Program-made: the position numbers and the translations under genes
NCBI RefSeq assembly: GCF_017498545.1
Contig: NZ_CP071793.1
Coordinates: forward strand, 8,736,256 to 8,800,255
Source of the DNA: Sulfidibacter corallicola
GTDB lineage: Bacteria; Acidobacteriota; Holophagae; Acanthopleuribacterales; Acanthopleuribacteraceae
DNA length: 64,000 nt
Direction: 5' to 3'
In this document: positions 9,306-18,531 of the stretch, one piece after another
How positions within the stretch are numbered: the stretch's first letter is position 1
Layout of the letters: each line of letters opens with the position of its first letter
Notes under the pieces: generated by a model
The model's database searches: none
Told to the model about the DNA's origin: nothing
The model's input: the letters and a program-made list of their open reading frames with translations, nothing else

Positions 9306-9521
9306 ATGCCAATTGTTGTTTTGCAAGGTCATGAGACCATTGATGAGATCGTCAAACAGTTCAAACGCAAGTGTGAACGTTCCGGTCTGTTTTCCGAAAT
9401 CAAGAAGAGAAAACATTTCGTGAAGCCTTCCGAGGTTCGTCGTAAAGAGAAGCTCGAAGCCAGAAAGAAGATTCTGAAGAAGCTTCGCAAAGAGCGTCAA
9501 CGCATGAAGTATTACAACTAA
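9306..9521 (+). CDS. rpsU: 30S ribosomal protein S21
   Basis: 71 residues, rich in Lys and Arg, with the S21 pattern: an N-terminal beta strand (MPIVVLQ), then ETIDEIVKQFKRKCERSG and a long basic helix ending RMKYYN. It binds 16S rRNA near the anti-Shine-Dalgarno end and helps initiation. An AAAGGG ribosome-binding site lies about 11 bases upstream. It is transcribed alone, with its own terminator at 9588. Confidence 0.97.
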   Translation: MPIVVLQGHETIDEIVKQFKRKCERSGLFSEIKKRKHFVKPSEVRRKEKLEARKKILKKLRKERQRMKYYN

Positions 9522-9587
9522 GACGATCTCCCTGGAGCCGATTTCCATGATCGCTCCAGCTTGCGCAACAAGGCGTGTCCAACGAGA

Positions 9588-9611
9588 GGCGGTAGGAAAC
9601 TACCGCCTTTT
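9588..9611 (+). terminator. Rho-independent terminator of rpsU
   Basis: GGCGGTAG (9588-9595) pairs perfectly with CTACCGCC (9600-9607) around a GAAA tetraloop, followed by TTTT. Confidence 0.92.
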
Positions 9612-9810
9612 CCATATATGCGGCCGGGGACGCCCCAGTCACCGACTTTGCCCTTGACTCCTCCGCTATATGGCTTTAAGGTTTGCTGGATGGATTTTCG
9701 GATCGGCCGGGCGTGGTTCGTCCGCGTTTTTCTCCGGGCCGACGCCGCCACAATCCGGTTCGCCGAGCGAGATCCTCGCAACGCAACCGACAAGGGAGTC
9801 TGACCAGACC

Positions 9811-9936
9811 ATGTGGTACTTTTTTTCTCTGTTGTTGACTGTTTCGCCTGTCATTTTGGGCCTGGGCGCCGTCGTGGGCCATTTCGTGGCCGATGAGTTT
9901 TACGAATATCCGCTTTACGACAATTACGAAGACTGA
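9811..9936 (+). CDS. 41-residue single-helix membrane peptide
   Basis: A short frame encoding a hydrophobic helix (about residues 2-27) followed by an acidic, Tyr-rich tail ending in NYED. AAGGGAG lies about 12 bases upstream of the ATG, and a strong terminator starts 65 bases after the stop, so the gene forms a compact transcription unit between rpsU and the DUF58 gene. I recognise no family. Small size means it could be chance, but the start signal, membrane helix and terminator together argue for a real gene. Confidence 0.45.
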   Translation: MWYFFSLLLTVSPVILGLGAVVGHFVADEFYEYPLYDNYED

Positions 9937-10000
9937 ATGCGACCGAGCCGGCCTGTTTCGGGTCGGTGAAACAGATCATTTGGCGAGGTTTTCCCGCCCG

Positions 10001-10029
10001 AAAGCACCTTTGAGCCAAAGGTGCTTTTT
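10001..10029 (+). terminator. Rho-independent terminator, 12-bp perfect stem
   Basis: AAAGCACCTTTG (10001-10012) pairs perfectly with CAAAGGTGCTTT (10016-10027) and continues into T residues. It ends the unit that holds the 41-residue membrane peptide. Confidence 0.92.
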
Positions 10030-10124
10030 CATTTTTCGGCCCGAGATCTGTCTCTTTCGGCGCAGATGCCGTAGAACCATTGTGACGCTGTTCCGAGCCC
10101 TTTCCCTTTGAAACGAGGTGTTGC

Positions 10125-11081
10125 GTGATCGAAGCCGAGCTGATCGGTAATCGGTGGGCCCTGACCAAACCGGGTCGGCTATATCTTCTCGCGATCCTTT
10201 TGACCTTTCTGATCAGCTACCTGGTGAACCACAACCTGCTGTTCATGCTGGCCAGCACCTTTCTCGCGCTTTTTCTGTACAACCTGGCCATGTTGAAGGT
10301 CCAGTTCAACAAGTTTCGTTTCCACATCAAGAACCCTCCCGAACTTTTCGCCCGGCGTATCGGCACCTTCGAGATCCACATCGAAAACGCGAACCGCCTG
10401 TTGCCCGTGACCCATGCCTCGATTCAGGTGGAAGTGGAGGGCTTCGACGAACCGCTGACCGCACCGTTGGCCCAACTCAGGCCCGGCCGGGAGGCGGCAC
10501 TCACCTTTTCCCTGGAGCCCGAAAAGCGCGGTTGGTTGGTTCTCAAATCGGTGGTCGCCGAGTCGGCCAACCCCTTCGGCCTGGTCTCCCGCAAGCAGGT
10601 TTTCAAGTTGGAGCAGCGGCTGTTGGTGTTTCCCGAAGTGTTGGACCACGTGCCCGAATTGGTGAGTGCCGAGGACACCCAACGCGGATTCGTATCGCAG
10701 CAGACCGGGGACTATCAGTACCTGGCGCCCTATCAGCCCGGTGACGACGTGCGCATGATCCACTGGAAGAAGTCGACCCTCTCCGTTCGACCGGTCATCA
10801 AGAAGGACCTGGTGCGCATGCGGACCGCCGATCCGCGCGTGTTCTTTCCGGATACCTGCAACCACTTCGAACAGGCGATCAAGGTCCTGACCACTTGGGT
10901 CCTGCGCTACGAAGGGTTCGAGGAATGGGCCGTGTACACGACCGAGGGATTGAAATTGCCGAACCATCGCGATCAGATGCTGACGATCCTGGCCCTGATC
11001 CAGCCGGTCTCCTCGGCCGGTGCCGTCGAGCTTCAGCGCCGCGGTTATCGGCTGTTGTTCGCCTCCCACATCCCAGCCTAA
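10125..11081 (+). CDS. DUF58-family membrane protein
   Basis: 318 residues. Two hydrophobic helices near residues 19-56 anchor an extracytoplasmic or cytoplasmic beta domain, followed by the DUF58 signature YQPGDDVRMIHWKKS in the second half. DUF58 proteins usually sit beside a MoxR AAA+ ATPase, VWA proteins and a transglutaminase-like protein and are linked to cell-envelope or metal-loading work. None of these partners is adjacent here. The GTG at 10125 has GAGG upstream and follows a terminator at 10001, so the gene begins its own unit. Confidence 0.85.
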   Translation: MIEAELIGNRWALTKPGRLYLLAILLTFLISYLVNHNLLFMLASTFLALFLYNLAMLKVQFNKFRFHIKNPPELFARRIGTFEIHIENANRLLPVTHASIQVEVEGFDEPLTAPLAQLRPGREAALTFSLEPEKRGWLVLKSVVAESANPFGLVSRKQVFKLEQRLLVFPEVLDHVPELVSAEDTQRGFVSQQTGDYQYLAPYQPGDDVRMIHWKKSTLSVRPVIKKDLVRMRTADPRVFFPDTCNHFEQAIKVLTTWVLRYEGFEEWAVYTTEGLKLPNHRDQMLTILALIQPVSSAGAVELQRRGYRLLFASHIPA

Positions 11082-11115
11082 TCTCTTCGTGATAATTGAT
11101 TTGGTCGAATTTTGG

Positions 11116-11142
11116 TAAACACCCTGAAAAAATAATGGATAA
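11116..11142 (+). promoter_or_regulatory. Possible sigma-28 (flagellar/chemotaxis) promoter
   Basis: TAAA, then 15 bases, then ATGGATAA. The consensus is TAAA-N15-GCCGATAA, so the GATAA half is kept. It lies about 120 bases before a chemoreceptor gene, the kind of gene sigma-28 controls. A TATACT hexamer closer to the gene is an alternative start site. Confidence 0.3.
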
Positions 11143-11263
11143 CTTATTCGACCAGGTCTGCGGAGTAGCCCGGGAATAGGATATACTGTCCATCTGGATC
11201 GCGTTTGCGATTCGCGGTCTTCGTCCTGTCTCGCTAGGCGTTTTCTTCCACTGGGGAGTGCTC

Positions 11264-13099
11264 ATGTTCGCCAATCGGTCCATTCGTTGGAAAGTCCTCA
11301 CTCTGGTCGCATCGGTTTTTTTGGTTGTCACGGCCGCCACCAGTTGGCTCTCCATCCGCGATCAGAGCAAGTACGTTTTAGAGAATGCGGAAAAACACGT
11401 GGATGACTTGGCGGATGGTTATTTCGACGCCTTGAACACCATGATGCTCACCGGCACCATCGCCAGGCGCGACATATTGCAGCGGAAGATGCTGGCGAAT
11501 CCCGAAGTGATCGGTGTCCGGACCATTCGCAGCGACGCCCTCAACAAGCAGTTCCCTGCCCAAAACGAGCACGAATCGGCCCAGGACGACTACGATCTGC
11601 GCGCCCTGGATGGGGAAGTGGTATCGATCCTCCACGAAGAAGAGATCGGGCGCGTGATCACGATGATCAAACCGGCGATCGCCAAGAGTGAGATCGAGGG
11701 CGAGGCGGTGGCCTGTACCTCGTGTCACCTGGTCCCCGACGGCACGGTTCTGGGCGCGGTTCGCATCGATTTTTCGCTGGCCGAGCGCGATCAGGCCACC
11801 CGCGGTCACGTGATTCGCGGCATCGTGGTGGACCTGCTCCTGTTGACGCTCGGGTTGCTGTTCCTGGCGGTGGCGCTCAACCGCATGATCTTGATTCCGC
11901 TGAAGCGCATGCGCTCCGTGGTCGGGAAAATTGCGGACGGCGATTTGACGCCCCGGCTCGAGGTCAAGGCCAACGACGAGATGGGTCAAATGGCCCGCTG
12001 GCTCAACAATTTCGTGCACGGCTTGGGCCAGGGGATCTCCGGTATCCAACGCGATGCCCTGATGCTGGCCGACAGCGCCGACGATCTGGTCAAGGTTTCC
12101 CGGGGCTTCTCCGAGGGCGCGGCCGTGGTCGACCAGCAGGTTCGCGAGGTGGCCAAGGCCACGTCGGACATGGGGCGTCGGTTGGACACCGTGGCCCAGT
12201 CCACGGGTGAAATCAACGGCTCGCTGCATACGGTGTCCAGTTCCTCTCACCAGGTGACCGAGAACATGAAGCACGCCGACGGAGCGGTGCGCGAAACCGA
12301 CGACCGGCTTTCGTCGCTGGCGGTGGCGTCCGGGGAGATGTCGGACACCATCGGCCAGATTTCCCAAAACGCGGGGCTCGCTTTGGACGTTTCGCAGCGA
12401 GCGGTGGATTCCGCCTCGCGTGCCCAAGTCCAGATCCAACATCTCAGCGCCGCGACCCACGAGATCGATTCGGTCATCGCTGCCATCGAGGAAATCGCCG
12501 AGGTCACCCAGACACTGGCCTTGAATGCCACGATCGAGGCGGCACGGGCCGGCCTGGCCGGGCGTGGTTTCTCGGTGGTGGCCGCCGAAGTGCGCGAGCT
12601 GGCGAAAGAAACCAACGCAGCCACGGCCCGCATTCAGCAATGTGTGACCGACATGGGCAAATCGACCCGAATCGCGGTCACCGAAATACAGAACATCAAC
12701 GCCGTCATCGGCGAGGTCAACCAGCGCATGAATCAAATCGCCACCGCGGTCGACCAACAGAATCAGACCACCCGCCAGAACGCCGACGACATTCAATTGG
12801 CCTCGTCGCACATGAACCAGGTGACGGACAGTGTCGGCCAGGCCTCGCGCGAGATGAACCGCATCGCCGAGAACCTGACCCGCATGGTGGACCGAACCGA
12901 ACGGGTCTCGGGCAACGTGGGCAAGATGGCCAAGGGTACCAAGGCGATCACGGGCAATATGGACCGCATGGCGGAAACCAGTAGCGGCAGCCGCACGGAT
13001 GCCGATCGCCTGCGCGAATCGGCGGGCGAAATGGCGAAGATGGCGGCCAGCCTGCAGTCGCTGGTGGCCAAGTACCGCGTACCCGAGGAACAGAACTAA
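11264..13099 (+). CDS. Methyl-accepting chemotaxis protein with a c-type heme site
   Basis: 611 residues. TM1 (about 10-29), periplasmic sensor domain (30-185) with the heme-c motif CTSCH at 151-155, TM2 (186-208), HAMP (209-262) and a long signalling domain whose hairpin tip is the well-kept run NATIEAARAGLAGRGFSVVA. The heme site suggests sensing of redox state, oxygen, NO or CO in the periplasm; similar CxxCH chemoreceptors are known from Geobacter. The ATG at 11264 has GGGGAG five bases upstream. No CheA, CheW or methylation enzymes are nearby, so the receptor must join a remote chemotaxis system. Confidence 0.92.
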   Translation: MFANRSIRWKVLTLVASVFLVVTAATSWLSIRDQSKYVLENAEKHVDDLADGYFDALNTMMLTGTIARRDILQRKMLANPEVIGVRTIRSDALNKQFPAQNEHESAQDDYDLRALDGEVVSILHEEEIGRVITMIKPAIAKSEIEGEAVACTSCHLVPDGTVLGAVRIDFSLAERDQATRGHVIRGIVVDLLLLTLGLLFLAVALNRMILIPLKRMRSVVGKIADGDLTPRLEVKANDEMGQMARWLNNFVHGLGQGISGIQRDALMLADSADDLVKVSRGFSEGAAVVDQQVREVAKATSDMGRRLDTVAQSTGEINGSLHTVSSSSHQVTENMKHADGAVRETDDRLSSLAVASGEMSDTIGQISQNAGLALDVSQRAVDSASRAQVQIQHLSAATHEIDSVIAAIEEIAEVTQTLALNATIEAARAGLAGRGFSVVAAEVRELAKETNAATARIQQCVTDMGKSTRIAVTEIQNINAVIGEVNQRMNQIATAVDQQNQTTRQNADDIQLASSHMNQVTDSVGQASREMNRIAENLTRMVDRTERVSGNVGKMAKGTKAITGNMDRMAETSSGSRTDADRLRESAGEMAKMAASLQSLVAKYRVPEEQN

Positions 13100-13219
13100 C
13101 CGCGGCGAGCCGATCGGCTCGCCGAGGTATCAGGTATCAGGTTGCCATGCGGGGAGTGCCGGGATCCACACTTCGCGGGATGATCGCTGGCAGCCTGCTC
13201 GTTCCAGCCAAACCACCGC

Positions 13220-14392
13220 TCACCCGGCGATCTTGCGCATCAACGCCTCCACCGGTCCCCGCTTGAACCGCAGACGCCAGAGGTGCGACGCCACCACCGC
13301 CACCGCGAAGAAACCCAGGGTCCACCAGAAGGCGTCGAAAATCGTGCCCTGGCCGATCAGGCCCAGTTCCTCCTGGGCACCCATGCCGATCACCACATGG
13401 GCCACGTACAGCGTCAGCGCAAGCTGGCCGGTGTGTACCAGCGCCCGTTTCCACAACGCCTGCGGGAACCGCTCGCCGAGCCACACGCTGAGGCAGATGA
13501 CGACCGTGGCCGTGCCGCTCGCCGCCAACAGGTAGAACGGCATCGGCGGGATGATCTCGGTGCCCAACAAGGCCTGGACCAGCTCCAGCTCGACCCCGCT
13601 CAAGCCTTTGCCGAAGGTCCTCACCAGCACCAGCGATCCACCTTCGACGACCACCGCGACCAAGGCGCCGACCAGCATGATCCTGCGACGCAGGGCCGCA
13701 TCGAGCAGGTCCTGCCGCCCCAGCCAGATACCGTAGAGCAGGAAGGCGGCCCATGGAATCACCGGGTGAAACCCGTTGAAAAACAGATGCTTGAACAATC
13801 CCTTGGCGGTCCAGAAGTTTTGATAGGTCAAGGTGGTCCAGTCCCAATCGCCGAAATAGTCCAGGGGGAACAACAGAATCGCGAAAGACAGCGAGAGTGC
13901 CGTGATGGCGGCGAACAGGGTCGCGCTCGATGCGCGGATCAAGAGCACACCCAGGGTCATGTAGAGGCCGTAGAAGTGGAGAATGTCGGCCGGCCACAAA
14001 GGGGTATACAGCATGCCGCCGACGAAGAGAAACAGAGCCCGTCGCAGAAGGGTGATCCTGGCCCGGCCGAGGTCCGTCGGCTCTCGACTGGCCCGGGCCC
14101 GTGCGGTCATGAGGCTCATTCCGACACCCGCCAGAATGACGAAGGTCGCCGCCGCGCGTCCCTCGAACAACGAGGCGAATCCGGTCAGCCAGACGCAGGC
14201 GTTGGATCCCTGGGCCACCAGCACCACCTTGTAATTGACCAGAATCATACCGAGCACGGCTAGGGCTCGCGCCACATCGTAGCCCTCGATGCGGCGCTTG
14301 GCGGGTCTGCTTGGGTGTACCGGGTCGAGGGGGGAATCGGGCATTTCGAGAGCGGGGGCGGAGGCAGGGGGTTCCGAAGGGGAGTGGCTCAT
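13220..14392 (-). CDS. DUF418/YeiB-like integral membrane protein
   Basis: 390 residues with about ten hydrophobic helices. The N-terminal region has YDVARALAVLGMILVNY, the mark of the DUF418/DUF1624 acyltransferase-related membrane family, and the C-terminus has FKRGPVEALMRKI, like the FRRGPLEWLWR end of DUF418 proteins. Those proteins sit in the inner membrane; their reaction is not settled, though relatives move acyl groups across the membrane. The ATG at 14392 has GGAG five bases upstream; a longer in-frame extension has poor coding character. It is convergent with the chemoreceptor gene and divergent from the histidine kinase. Confidence 0.8.
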   Translation of the reverse strand: MSHSPSEPPASAPALEMPDSPLDPVHPSRPAKRRIEGYDVARALAVLGMILVNYKVVLVAQGSNACVWLTGFASLFEGRAAATFVILAGVGMSLMTARARASREPTDLGRARITLLRRALFLFVGGMLYTPLWPADILHFYGLYMTLGVLLIRASSATLFAAITALSLSFAILLFPLDYFGDWDWTTLTYQNFWTAKGLFKHLFFNGFHPVIPWAAFLLYGIWLGRQDLLDAALRRRIMLVGALVAVVVEGGSLVLVRTFGKGLSGVELELVQALLGTEIIPPMPFYLLAASGTATVVICLSVWLGERFPQALWKRALVHTGQLALTLYVAHVVIGMGAQEELGLIGQGTIFDAFWWTLGFFAVAVVASHLWRLRFKRGPVEALMRKIAG

Positions 14393-14737
14393 GAAGGCTC
14401 CAATCGAATGGGGCGTTTGACGAACGATGGGATCGAATCGAGGGGGGATGGACGCATACGTAACCTGGGTACGTGCAGTAAGTTGCTTCCACCCACCACA
14501 TCCCTTGAAAAACGAGGGGTCCACTTCACGCGCCTTCTCCTGGTAACGACGGCCAGGAGTGATCGTGCAGAATGGTAACAAGGTGGAAGATACTTAAATA
14601 TCACGATTTGTGTGTTGGGTCACCGCCCGTGGGGGCGAATGCTTATTCATTAACTGGAAATGGGGTACAATGCTCCACTTTTCCGGGCGCACGCGCCCAA
14701 TCCCCGTTTTCCGGTTCGATCTCGTGGAGGAATCACC

Positions 14738-16177
14738 ATGGCCTGGCCCCGGCCGCGATCCTTGCTGCACCTGCTTCTCGCCGCCTTCGTGTTCGTGACG
14801 TTGCCCTTGTTGACCGCGATCTATCAGGCGGGCCTGTCCTTCGACGATTTGACCCACCAGAGCCGCAACATGGTGTTCACCGGCATTCAGGCGACCCGCC
14901 TCAGCCAGCGCTCGCGTGAATTGTTGTTGGACATGGAGCGCCGGGCACGCCAGTACCACATACTCGGGAAGGCCGATCTACTCGCGCTCTATCGCGCCGA
15001 TCACACCGAGTTCCTCGGTGTCCTGACCCAATTGCGGAGCCTGCTGCGCCAGGCCGACCAACAACGGCGACTGAACGACCTGCGAGACGGTGCCGAGGCA
15101 GTCGTGGCGACCTTGGCGGGCGAACCCTTCGACAGCGAGGTGGTTCGCAAGAGCATCGAGCGGTTTTCGCGAATGGGCGATCTGGCCGCCGTCACCGCCG
15201 AGGACAGTGGCGCGCTCGTCGATGCGGAGTTGAACTCCCTGCAGGCGGCGGTCGAGCGTACCCAGAACACCCTCGTTTTCCGCTCCCTGGCCCTGGTTCC
15301 CGTAACGTTACTGTTGATTTCGTTGTTCACGTTCCTGATCAACCGCCCCATTCACCAGTTGGATCAAGCGATTCGTCGGCTCGGCACCGGCCATTTCGAT
15401 CGCTCCATCGCCGTGGCCGGCCCGCGCGACTTGGAATTCCTGGGCGAGCGCCTGGATTGGTTGCGTCTGCGCCTCAACAGCCTGGAGCAGGAGAAGAATC
15501 AATTCCTGCGGCGCATGTCTCACGAGCTCAAGACGCCGCTGTCCAGCCTGCGCGAGGGCGCCGAGCTGCTGGCCGACCGGGTGGCGGGCCCCCTGTCGCC
15601 GGAGCAGACGGAAGTGGTGGACATTTTGGACGCCAACAGCCGCAACCTCCAAAAGCTGATAGAGAACCTGCTGGATTTCAACTTGATTCAAAAGGGTGCC
15701 CAGCTCCAGGTGGCGTCGCTGGATCTCAGCGAATTGGTTGCCGAGGTCGTGGCCGGACACCGACTCACCGCAACCAGCAAGCTGTTGCGCTTCCAGCTTC
15801 CCGAGCAGGCCTTGGACCTCGAGGGCGATCGCGCCAAACTGCGGACGGCTCTGGACAACCTGATTTCCAACGCGGTCAGCTTCTCGCCCCAGGGAGGATG
15901 GATCCGGATCACCGGGAGCAAGGATTCCCAAGGGGTGGCGCTGGAAGTGGCCGACCAGGGACCCGGTATTCCGGAAGCTGAAAGAGGCAAGGTGTTCGAC
16001 CCCTTTTTCCAAGGGAGTACGCCGCGCAAGGGCCATCTCAAAGGCTCCGGAATTGGCCTCTCCATTGCTCGAGAATGCGTCTTGGCGCATGGTGGAAAGC
16101 TTGATATCGTCGACCGTGCTTCGGGCGCTTGCTTTCGTTTGGAGCTTCCGTTTCACCCATTCAAGGAACACGCATGA
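14738..16177 (+). CDS. Membrane sensor histidine kinase, GlrK/QseE-like
   Basis: 479 residues. TM1 (about 10-29), a helical periplasmic domain, TM2 (184-202), HAMP, then HisKA with RRMSHELKTPLSS (phospho-His262) and HATPase (about 360-475) with DNLISNAVSFSP, DQGPGIP and GSGIGLSIA. It would phosphorylate the response regulator encoded two genes later. The stop overlaps the next ATG. Kinase, small lipoprotein and sigma-54 regulator in this order match the glrK-qseG-glrR operon of enterobacteria, which controls an envelope-linked sRNA. Start ATG 14738 has GGAGG upstream. Confidence 0.88.
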   Translation: MAWPRPRSLLHLLLAAFVFVTLPLLTAIYQAGLSFDDLTHQSRNMVFTGIQATRLSQRSRELLLDMERRARQYHILGKADLLALYRADHTEFLGVLTQLRSLLRQADQQRRLNDLRDGAEAVVATLAGEPFDSEVVRKSIERFSRMGDLAAVTAEDSGALVDAELNSLQAAVERTQNTLVFRSLALVPVTLLLISLFTFLINRPIHQLDQAIRRLGTGHFDRSIAVAGPRDLEFLGERLDWLRLRLNSLEQEKNQFLRRMSHELKTPLSSLREGAELLADRVAGPLSPEQTEVVDILDANSRNLQKLIENLLDFNLIQKGAQLQVASLDLSELVAEVVAGHRLTATSKLLRFQLPEQALDLEGDRAKLRTALDNLISNAVSFSPQGGWIRITGSKDSQGVALEVADQGPGIPEAERGKVFDPFFQGSTPRKGHLKGSGIGLSIARECVLAHGGKLDIVDRASGACFRLELPFHPFKEHA

Positions 16178-16791
16178 AGTGGATCGCTACTTGTACGCTG
16201 CTGATCGGCCTCGTGGGTTGCTGTCCCCGTCGCGAGGCGGCCTCCCTGCCGGAGCAGGTCGCCCCCCCGGAACCCGTCGCCGAAGACTGGTGTGACGACG
16301 CCTTCGCGCCACTGGCTTCGATGCCTGCCGATCCCCACGCGACCCACCCGGACGACTTTCTACCTTTGGACGATTGGGTGGCCTTTGCGGGACGCGCCGC
16401 CGCCATGGGCGAACGGGAACGCAAGGTGGCGCTCTTGGATGCGAAGGCGGCCTTGAAAATGGAAGATCACTTCGAGAACCGGCTTCGTCTGGTGGTTCTG
16501 GCGGGCATGCTGCCTTCGGCGCGCAACTGGCAGACGGTTCGCCAAAACCTCGATCTGCTCGGCGAGGATCCCTGCCTGCCGGAACAGCTACGGCCCTGGC
16601 TGCAGGTTCTCGAAACGCGCGCGCGCCAATCGCAGAACCTGCACAACGAATTACAGCGCCTGCGTCGCTCCCGCGACGAAATGCGACGCCAACAGGCCGA
16701 CCTCGAGAAGAAGATCGAGGCCTTGTCGCGCATCGAAACCGAGATGAGCCGCCAGCAGACGCCGGTGGAGGAAAAGGAGCAGGTGCCGTGA
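16174..16791 (+). CDS. QseG-like small lipoprotein
   Basis: 205 residues. Signal peptide with lipobox L13-V14-G15-C16, an acidic Pro-rich segment, a helical middle, and a C-terminal coiled coil (about 150-195) rich in Gln, Arg and Glu. QseG in E. coli is an outer-membrane lipoprotein that binds the kinase GlrK/QseE and modulates it. Sequence similarity to QseG is not obvious by eye; the proposal rests on lipobox, coiled-coil end and the middle position in the operon. ATGA and GTGA overlaps on both sides show tight coupling. Confidence 0.6.
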   Translation: MKWIATCTLLIGLVGCCPRREAASLPEQVAPPEPVAEDWCDDAFAPLASMPADPHATHPDDFLPLDDWVAFAGRAAAMGERERKVALLDAKAALKMEDHFENRLRLVVLAGMLPSARNWQTVRQNLDLLGEDPCLPEQLRPWLQVLETRARQSQNLHNELQRLRRSRDEMRRQQADLEKKIEALSRIETEMSRQQTPVEEKEQVP

Positions 16792-18137
16792 CGGAAACGA
16801 CGCAACAACGAATTCTCCTGGTGGACGACGATCCCAGCCTGTTGCGCCTGTTGTCGTTGCGCCTGAAGTCCGAGGGGTTTCGGGCGGAAACCGCGGCGTC
16901 GGGTCGCGAAGCGCTGTCGTGCTTCCAGACCGCGCACCCGGATCTGGTGATCACGGACCTGCGCATGGACGAAATGGACGGCTTGTCCCTGGTGGCCAAA
17001 ATCCACCAAATGGCGCCGACCGTGCCGATCATCATGATCACCGCCCACGGCACTATTCCGGACGCGGTGGCGGCAACTCGGCAGGGCGTGTTCAGCTTCC
17101 TGACAAAGCCCATCGACAAGAAGAAACTGCTCCAGGATATCCGTCAGGCGCTGAGTTATTCGGGCCGCAGCCAGCCAGCGAGCGGCGAGGCGGAAGAAAC
17201 CACCATCATCACCCGCAACGGCGCCATGCACGAGTTGTTGGCCCAAGCCAGGCAGGTGGCGCAATCGGACGTGAACATCCTGATTCAGGGGCAGAGCGGT
17301 ACCGGTAAGGAACTGCTCGCGAAAGTGGTTCACGACGCCAGCCCCGTGAAGGCAGGACCCTTCGTGGCGGTGAATTGCGGTGCCGTGCCCGAGAACCTGC
17401 TGGAATCCGAGCTGTTCGGTCACGAAAAAGGCGCCTTCACGGGTGCCATCCACCGCAAGCTGGGCCTGTTTCAAACGGCCCACGGCGGCACGCTGTTTTT
17501 GGACGAAATCGGCGATATGCCGCTTGCGCTTCAGGTCAAGCTGCTGCGGGTCCTCCAGGAGCGAACGCTGCGCCCGCTGGGCAGCACGCGCGATATTCCG
17601 ATCGAGGTGCGCGTGCTGTCGGCCACCCATCGCGATTTGGAAAAAGCGATCGAGGAGGAACGGTTCCGCGAGGACCTGTTCTACCGGCTGAACGTCGTCT
17701 GCCTGCGGATCCCGTCCCTGGCCGAGCGGCGCGAGGACATTCCGCTGCTGGCGAACCATTTCCTGAAACGCGCCGTGACGCGGACGAACAAGGATGTGAC
17801 CGCGTTTGCGCCGGACGCGATGGACCTGCTGGTGGCGGCCTCGTGGCCCGGCAACGTGCGTCAGTTGGAAAACGTGGTGGAGCGTACCGTGGCCCTGACC
17901 GCCTCGCCGGTCATCGCCTTGCCATTGGTGGAACAGGCCCTGCGCGACAAGGCGCCGCAGTTGCCCACCTTCGCGGAAGCGCGGCAGAAGTTCGAGCGGG
18001 AATACCTGGCCCAGTTGCTTCAAATCACCAACGGCAACGTGTCCCAGGCCGCCAAGCTGGCCAAGCGAAATCGGACCGAGTTCTACAAGCTGCTCGCCAA
18101 GAACGATTTGGATCACACGCAATTCCAAAGGGATTGA
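16788..18137 (+). CDS. Sigma-54-dependent response regulator, GlrR-like
   Basis: 449 residues. Receiver domain (1-120) with phospho-acceptor Asp57 in VITDLRM; AAA+ domain with Walker A GQSGTGKE, the sigma-54 contact loop GAFTGA, Walker B LFLDEIGD and the arginine-finger region; C-terminal Fis-type helix-turn-helix (about 400-440). When phosphorylated by the upstream kinase it should open sigma-54 promoters. The GTG start at 16788 overlaps the stop of the lipoprotein gene. I found no convincing -24/-12 sigma-54 site in the window, so its targets are probably elsewhere. Confidence 0.93.
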   Translation: MTETTQQRILLVDDDPSLLRLLSLRLKSEGFRAETAASGREALSCFQTAHPDLVITDLRMDEMDGLSLVAKIHQMAPTVPIIMITAHGTIPDAVAATRQGVFSFLTKPIDKKKLLQDIRQALSYSGRSQPASGEAEETTIITRNGAMHELLAQARQVAQSDVNILIQGQSGTGKELLAKVVHDASPVKAGPFVAVNCGAVPENLLESELFGHEKGAFTGAIHRKLGLFQTAHGGTLFLDEIGDMPLALQVKLLRVLQERTLRPLGSTRDIPIEVRVLSATHRDLEKAIEEERFREDLFYRLNVVCLRIPSLAERREDIPLLANHFLKRAVTRTNKDVTAFAPDAMDLLVAASWPGNVRQLENVVERTVALTASPVIALPLVEQALRDKAPQLPTFAEARQKFEREYLAQLLQITNGNVSQAAKLAKRNRTEFYKLLAKNDLDHTQFQRD

Positions 18138-18531
18138 GGGCGTAGCGTTTGGCCGAAATCAGCGGCATTCGAGGGCGTCTCTTCACCACCGAGGTCACTG
18201 AGTTCGCGGAGATTGTGTAGGTGCTTTCGCTGGGGGTTTTCTTCGATAGGGAAGGGGATGAACGAAGAAAAGCCCGTGAGTCGACTGACCCACGGGCCTT
18301 GGATTGGCGTGCGCTCTTAACGGAGTAGATGGATCTGAGGCGTGGAATCATCAGATCCGCTAAAAGCGACGAAAAAATGGGCCACCCACCCGGAGGGTGA
18401 GTGGCTTCACGGTGCAAAACGGTGGATGGGGCGGAGCCCATCCGTTCATTGTGAAGGGGATGCAGCAATTCATACCGCGGCGAAGGGGTTGATTCACCGC
18501 CGATCGATATCAATCCGACCGTGGTGGTGGA
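18138..18531. other. Intergenic region with hairpins
   Basis: No gene is seen. It holds a leftward terminator at 18264-18297 and a second, unassigned hairpin, GGATGGG paired with CCCATCC, near 18425-18445. Confidence 0.5.
18264..18297 (-). terminator. Possible terminator for the EF-hand gene
   Basis: On the minus strand GCCCGTG pairs with CACGGGC and is followed by TTTTCTTC. It lies about 235 bases past the EF-hand stop codon, so the link is tentative. Confidence 0.55.
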
